DNA from: Actinomycetota bacterium
Lineage (GTDB): Bacteria; Actinomycetota; Thermoleophilia; Miltoncostaeales; Miltoncostaeaceae
Length of the DNA stretch: 16,543 bases
Assembly (NCBI GenBank): GCA_020636905.1
Contig: JACJWX010000020.1
Coordinates: forward strand, 1 to 16,543
Direction: 5' to 3'
A model generated the notes under the pieces. That model saw only the letters and a program-made list of their open reading frames with translations. It ran no database searches and had not been told where the DNA came from. This document shows positions 13,246-16,543 of the stretch, one piece after another; the first letter of the stretch is position 1, and every line of letters starts with the position of its first letter. Position numbers and translations under genes: made by a program.

Positions 13246-14718
13246 TCAGCGGGCGCTGGTGGCGACCGAACCGACCCGTCCCGGAGCACCGTCCCGCGCT
13301 CGCTCGACCTGGACGACCACGGCTCCCGCCGCCGCGTCGGGAGCAACGTCCGCCTGTGGCACGGTCGGGCCCGCCACGAGGGCGAGCGTCCCGGACTGCC
13401 AGGCCACCAGGAACGGATACGGATTGACGGCATTCGCGTCGATGCCTCCGGGATGCATCTCGAGGTGGAGATGCGGCGGCGTGGTGGATGCCTGGCCGGT
13501 GTTCCCGAGGTACGCGATCACCTCGCCGGCGCGAACCGCCCCGCCCTCCACCGCGGCGGGCGCATAGGCCGAGAGATGGGCGTAGTAGTACGACGTCCCC
13601 TGGCCGTCGGTCAGCCAGAGGCGGTTGCCGCCGAGGGTGTTCCAGCCGATCTTGCTGAGTGTTCCGTCGGCGACGGCGACCACGGGTGTCCCGGTCGCAC
13701 CGAAGATGTCGACGCCGTGATGCCAGCCGGTTCCCGCCCTGGGTGCCCCGTAGTCGTCGCCGAACCATGTCTCACCCAGCACGGGGAACGCGCGGCCCGA
13801 CAGGCCGGGTCCCCCTGGGATTCCCGGGGCCCCTGCGTCGGGCGTTCCGGGAAGCAGCCGCGGAGCCGGTGTGACGAGCACGGGCGGGTTCTCATAGCTC
13901 ACGTGAGGTGCGGACTCGGCGGAGCCGCCGGCGCGCGAGGCCGGGGTTCCGGCGTCGGGGGCGGCGGCCTTCCCGGGAATCTCGGCGGCGGGCGGATCCG
14001 CGGGTTGGGGTGCGGCGGCGGCGTCGGGGTCGAGCGTCGGGGCGACAGCCGGCTGCGGGCGCCGCACCGCCTCCGGCCCGGATGCCGCCGCGACGTCGAG
14101 GTGTCCGATCGTGACTTCGGCGACCGCCGGGTCATCGGCGACGATCCGGAGCGCGTTGACGCGCAGGTCGCCCGGGCCGTCCGACGCGGTCTCCCCCACG
14201 TGGATGACGCCGGCTCCCGGCACCTGGAGGGTGGTGCCGGGCGTGAGCGACATGGCGACGCCGTCGAGCTGCGCCCGCGGAATGGAGAGCGTCCGAAGCT
14301 CGACACGCGCGTCGGTCAGGGACGCCCGGGCGACGACGTCGAGTTCGATCCGATCGATGACGACGCGACCGTTGAAGATGCGGAGATCTGCCGCCATCAC
14401 GCGCCCGGTCGCCGAGCTTGCGATGGGTGTCCTGGTCGCCCGGGCGTCGGTGGTGACCTCGCCGATGGCGACCGGACCGGCCTCGACTCCCGTGGCGGAC
14501 CCATGGTCCGCGCCGGTGCTGGTGCTGGTGGCGACGGCCGGCGCGACGCCGCCGCCGGACTGGAGCACCCCCCGCACCGCGGCCGCGGCACCGCCGTCGG
14601 AGACGTTTCCGGCACGGCCCACAGCGTTCACGGCCAGGGTGCTGATGCCGATGAGACATGCAACGGTCGTTGCGAGACCGAGCGCCGTTCGATTTGACCT
14701 GCTGAGCACGGTAATCAT
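13246..14718 (-). CDS. M23 (lysostaphin-type) endopeptidase with N-terminal anchor and beta-rich domain
   Basis: A 490-residue exported cell-wall protein. Residues about 8-34 form a membrane anchor or signal peptide (ALGLATTVACLIGISTLAV). Residues about 100-215 are a beta-rich domain (VVIDRIELDVVARASL, SLTPGTTLQVPGAGVI, VAEVTIGHLDVAAASG) resembling actinobacterial choice-of-anchor P proteins. An Ala/Pro-rich linker follows, then the M23 domain. The zinc site is complete: HHGVD with His333 and Asp337, and PHLHLE with His416 and His418, plus the YYYAHLSAY strand. It would cut peptide crosslinks in peptidoglycan. The ATG at 14718 is chosen because it precedes the signal segment; the upstream in-frame extension is Arg/Pro-rich and not protein-like. 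It is divergent from the NlpC/P60 gene. Confidence 0.9.
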   Translation of the reverse strand: MITVLSRSNRTALGLATTVACLIGISTLAVNAVGRAGNVSDGGAAAAVRGVLQSGGGVAPAVATSTSTGADHGSATGVEAGPVAIGEVTTDARATRTPIASSATGRVMAADLRIFNGRVVIDRIELDVVARASLTDARVELRTLSIPRAQLDGVAMSLTPGTTLQVPGAGVIHVGETASDGPGDLRVNALRIVADDPAVAEVTIGHLDVAAASGPEAVRRPQPAVAPTLDPDAAAAPQPADPPAAEIPGKAAAPDAGTPASRAGGSAESAPHVSYENPPVLVTPAPRLLPGTPDAGAPGIPGGPGLSGRAFPVLGETWFGDDYGAPRAGTGWHHGVDIFGATGTPVVAVADGTLSKIGWNTLGGNRLWLTDGQGTSYYYAHLSAYAPAAVEGGAVRAGEVIAYLGNTGQASTTPPHLHLEMHPGGIDANAVNPYPFLVAWQSGTLALVAGPTVPQADVAPDAAAGAVVVQVERARDGAPGRVGSVATSAR

Positions 14719-14730
14719 CTTGCCCGGTCC

Positions 14731-14921
14731 GGCGGACGACCGCCACCTCCGCAGGCGGATGGGACGGGCGGTGTCACATCCGCCGGGGAGACTGCGTGGA
14801 AGAAGCGGTTCTCGAGGGGTTCGACCGGGCGGGCGGCGATGCCAGAGGACGCCTGCCGGACCGTGCCCGCGCGACGGCAGGGGCCGCGTCGGAGCGCCGT
14901 TTCCGTCGCATTCGAACCGCT
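14731..14921 (-). other. Highly structured 5' region of the M23 gene
   Basis: Several perfect stems lie here: GGCGG-ACGA-CCGCC (14731-14744), GGCGGATG with CATCCGCC (14754-14784), a branched unit with CTGCCG/CGGCAG and GACGC/GCGTC (14848-14890), and an outer AGCGGTTC/GAACCGCT pair (14804-14921). No TA dinucleotide occurs between 14719 and about 14970, so no -10 box for the M23 gene lies within it. It could be a long folded leader RNA, but I recognise no riboswitch class. The rest of the 314-bp gap holds the NlpC/P60 promoter. Confidence 0.35.
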
Positions 14922-14948
14922 GGAACACCCGGACCCGACCTTCAGCGC

Positions 14949-14977
14949 TTGATTCGCGACAGGGCGCCCTTTAGCGT
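14949..14977 (+). promoter_or_regulatory. Promoter of the NlpC/P60 gene
   Basis: TTGATT (14949-14954) and TAGCGT (14972-14977) are 17 bp apart, the best -35/-10 pair in the window. Transcription would begin near 14984, about 49 nt before the proposed CTG start. Confidence 0.65.
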
Positions 14978-15032
14978 CACCCCGTCGCGGGTGTTGCACC
15001 GCCGGTCATGCTGCCCATCCGAGGAGCCCGTT

Positions 15033-16145
15033 CTGCACGGTCAGTCCGTTTCACGCCCCCTCCGTCGCAAGCTCGGTCTTGCGCTCGCCGTCGTGGGCGT
15101 TGCGGCCGCCGCACCCTCGTTGATCACCGCCCAACCGGGGGCGGTCGAGTCCCAGCGGGCACAGGTCGAACGGCTCCAGGCACAGCTCGACGCCGCGAAC
15201 GTCGAGGCCGAGCGCGCGACCGAGGCATACAACGGGGCCCGTTGGGAGCTCGATCAGGCGCGCGAGCGCATCCGCTCGAACACCCGCCAGATCGTCACGT
15301 CCCAGGACCAGCTCGACACCGCCCGTCAGATCCTGTCCCGGCGCCTGCGCAACATCTACGCCACCCCGGATCCCACGCTCGCACAGGTCATCGTCACCTC
15401 GGGCAGCGTCACCAATGCCGTCGACACCGTCCAGATGCTCCAGCGCCTCGGGCAGCGCGACGGCGTGGTCGTCGACAGCATCCGCACCGAGATCGGCCAG
15501 CTTCAGACGGCCCGCACGCAGCTCGTCAAGGACCGGGAAGCCGCGACGGTCCACGTTGCCGAGATGGACCGCCAGCGCAAGCAGGTGCTGGGTGCGATCG
15601 CCAGCAAACAGCGGTTGCTCTCCGGAGCCAAAGCGGAACTGCGACGCCAGATCGAAGCGGAACAGGCCCGTGAGGACGAACTCGCGCGTCAGCGCGCCGC
15701 GGCCGCCCGGCAGACGCAGGTCGCCCCGACACAGGCGGCGAGTTCACCCGCAACAGCCCCGTCGAGCGGCCAGCCCACCGCGCCCATTGGTTCGGGAAGC
15801 GGGAACGCCGCCGCCGCACAGATCGCCCTCCGGTACCTGGGCGTCCCCTACGTGTGGGGCGGCGCGTCGCCCTCCGGCTTCGACTGCTCGGGGCTCGCCT
15901 CGTACGCCTACGCGCAGATCGGCAAGAGCGTGCCGCACTACACCGGCGCCATCTGGGCCGCGTTCCCCAAGGTGTCGAGCGGAGACCTCCAGCCCGGTGA
16001 CCTCGTGTTCTTCCGGGCCGACCTGGGGCACATGGGGATCTACATCGGCGGCGGCCAGTACGTCCATGCACCCCACACCGGCGACGTCGTGAAGATCAGC
16101 GGCCTGGGCGAACGCAGCGACTACCAGGGCGCCGTCCGCCCCTGA
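15033..16145 (+). CDS. NlpC/P60 cell-wall hydrolase with N-terminal coiled coil (RipA/CwlO-like)
   Basis: A 370-residue exported peptidoglycan endopeptidase. The signal peptide has a basic start (SRPLRRK), then LGLALAVVGVAAAAPSL, ending near AQPGA. A long coiled coil covers about residues 35-215, followed by a Thr/Ser/Pro/Gln linker and the NlpC/P60 domain at 245-370. The catalytic set is Cys285 in FDCSGLASYAY, His333 in LGHMGIYIG and His345 in YVHAPHTG. Coiled coils of this kind keep CwlO/RipA-type enzymes inactive until bound by FtsEX-like partners. The start is placed at a CTG at 15033, because GAGGAG lies six bases before it and it gives a normal signal peptide. No ATG, GTG or TTG fits there; the nearest in-frame alternative, GTG at 14991, has no ribosome site. 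Confidence 0.88.
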   Translation: MHGQSVSRPLRRKLGLALAVVGVAAAAPSLITAQPGAVESQRAQVERLQAQLDAANVEAERATEAYNGARWELDQARERIRSNTRQIVTSQDQLDTARQILSRRLRNIYATPDPTLAQVIVTSGSVTNAVDTVQMLQRLGQRDGVVVDSIRTEIGQLQTARTQLVKDREAATVHVAEMDRQRKQVLGAIASKQRLLSGAKAELRRQIEAEQAREDELARQRAAAARQTQVAPTQAASSPATAPSSGQPTAPIGSGSGNAAAAQIALRYLGVPYVWGGASPSGFDCSGLASYAYAQIGKSVPHYTGAIWAAFPKVSSGDLQPGDLVFFRADLGHMGIYIGGGQYVHAPHTGDVVKISGLGERSDYQGAVRP

Positions 16146-16183
16146 GTCCCATCTCATCCTCACGTCGAGGGTGAAGCTGCGCG

Positions 16184-16207
16184 ACCCGTCGGGCTGAGCC
16201 CGCGGGT
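16184..16207 (+). terminator. Hairpin after the NlpC/P60 gene
   Basis: ACCCG and CGGGC (one bulged T between them) pair with GCCCG and CGGGT around a TGA loop. This is a 10-bp GC-rich stem 38 bases after the stop, without a T-tract. It separates the hydrolase from the next gene on the same strand. Confidence 0.5.
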
Positions 16208-16267
16208 TCCGACGCGTCGAGACGCGGCAGCGGCCACCATTGCTCAAGCTGACCCGTGATCCTGGCG

Positions 16268-16543
16268 ATGGATGAAGTGATGGACTCCCCTCTGACCCCC
16301 CGTCGTCGCCGGGCCGGCGCGCTCGGCGTGCTCTGCGCGGCAACGGCCCTTTCCCTGGCGCCCGTCGCGATGGCCACCCCCGCGGCGGATGCTCTGGACC
16401 TGGACCGCGCCGAGGTCACCTCCGCCCGGACCCGGGTCGAGGCGGCCGCGGCGACACTCGCGGTGACCCGGGCTCGCCTGGACCGGGCCGGGAGTCCGGC
16501 CGAACGGACCGCGCTTGCGGCCGCCGAACGGCGCGCCGAGACC
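16268..16543 (+). CDS. Start of an exported coiled-coil protein, probably another cell-wall hydrolase (cut by window end)
   Basis: The first 92 residues of a protein that runs off the window. An Arg-rich start (TPRRRRAG) is followed by a hydrophobic segment ALGVLCAATALSLAPVAMA and a likely signal-peptidase site at AMA-TP. Then comes an Ala/Arg/Glu-rich helix (LDLDRAEVTSARTRVEAAAA and onward) typical of the coiled-coil part of NlpC/P60 or M23 hydrolases. The neighbouring gene has the same order, so a tandem second hydrolase is likely, but the catalytic part is not in view. The start may be ATG 16268 or ATG 16280; neither has a strong ribosome site. Confidence 0.7.
   Translation, partial: MDEVMDSPLTPRRRRAGALGVLCAATALSLAPVAMATPAADALDLDRAEVTSARTRVEAAAATLAVTRARLDRAGSPAERTALAAAERRAET

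Noticed and set aside
12880..14697. A 605-codon plus-strand open frame opposite the M23 gene, and a 440-codon minus-strand frame at 12111-13433
   Set aside because: Both are Arg/Pro/Gly-rich frames in shadow of genes with signature motifs; no domain or ribosome site supports them.
14718..14928. Longer M23 protein starting at 14928
   Set aside because: The added 70 residues are Arg/Pro-rich, would precede a normal signal/anchor segment, and overlap the structured leader.
14719..15032. c-di-AMP (ydaO) riboswitch before the wall hydrolases
   Set aside because: Considered because such riboswitches precede hydrolases in actinobacteria, but the conserved GGAGGAACC-like and CAGCTAACC-like blocks are absent on both strands.
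12457..16227. 13-bp direct repeat CGTCGAGACGCGG at 12457-12469 and 16215-16227
   Set aside because: One or two matches of this length are expected by chance in 16 kb of GC-rich DNA; no flanking structure is shared.

Overview
The window is very GC-rich, codes densely, and reads as an actinobacterial (Actinomycetota) chromosome. Support for this comes from frequent GTG and TTG starts, several leaderless-looking promoters with TANNNT -10 boxes 6-7 nt before the start codon, a SufR/SufU-type SUF operon, a dodecin, a 7Fe ferredoxin, and CwlO/RipA-like cell-wall hydrolases. A deep-branching lineage such as Thermoleophilia is my guess from overall impression only. I see no rRNA, tRNA, CRISPR array, insertion sequence or phage gene.

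Layout. Positions 1-695 (minus) hold an L,D-transpeptidase cut by the window edge. A 7Fe ferredoxin (982-1293, plus) follows, with a perfect hairpin behind it. A tightly overlapping minus-strand operon (3347 down to 1375) encodes a hotdog thioesterase, an amidohydrolase_2 enzyme, a 94-aa unknown protein and a SnoaL/NTF2-like protein. It is divergent from a two-helix membrane protein (3398-3667). A SufR-type repressor (3692-4453, minus) is divergent from the main feature, a complete SUF Fe-S assembly operon (4623-10801, plus) in the order sufB, sufD, Rieske ferredoxin, sufC, sufS, sufU, sufT, A-type carrier. Most of its junctions overlap or are only a few bases apart.

After the operon come a convergent dodecin, an 82-aa unknown protein, a two-domain VOC protein, a 221-aa acidic disordered protein, an M23 endopeptidase (minus), an NlpC/P60 hydrolase (plus) and the start of another exported coiled-coil protein that runs off the window.

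How they work together. SufS and SufU mobilise sulfur from cysteine, SufBCD is the ATP-driven scaffold, and SufT and the A-type protein act in maturation and transfer. SufR probably senses cluster status and represses both directions from a symmetric intergenic control region. The Rieske protein inside the operon is a candidate electron donor or client. The last third is cell-envelope work.

The least explained items are: (1) the exact dyad symmetry of the sufR/sufB promoters; (2) a 24-residue motif shared by two otherwise dissimilar uncharacterised proteins (82 and 221 aa); (3) a probable CTG start for the NlpC/P60 gene; (4) a strongly structured 200-nt leader of the M23 gene; (5) a possible 15-codon leader ORF ahead of the ferredoxin. 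All calls come from reading the sequence; no database search was made.
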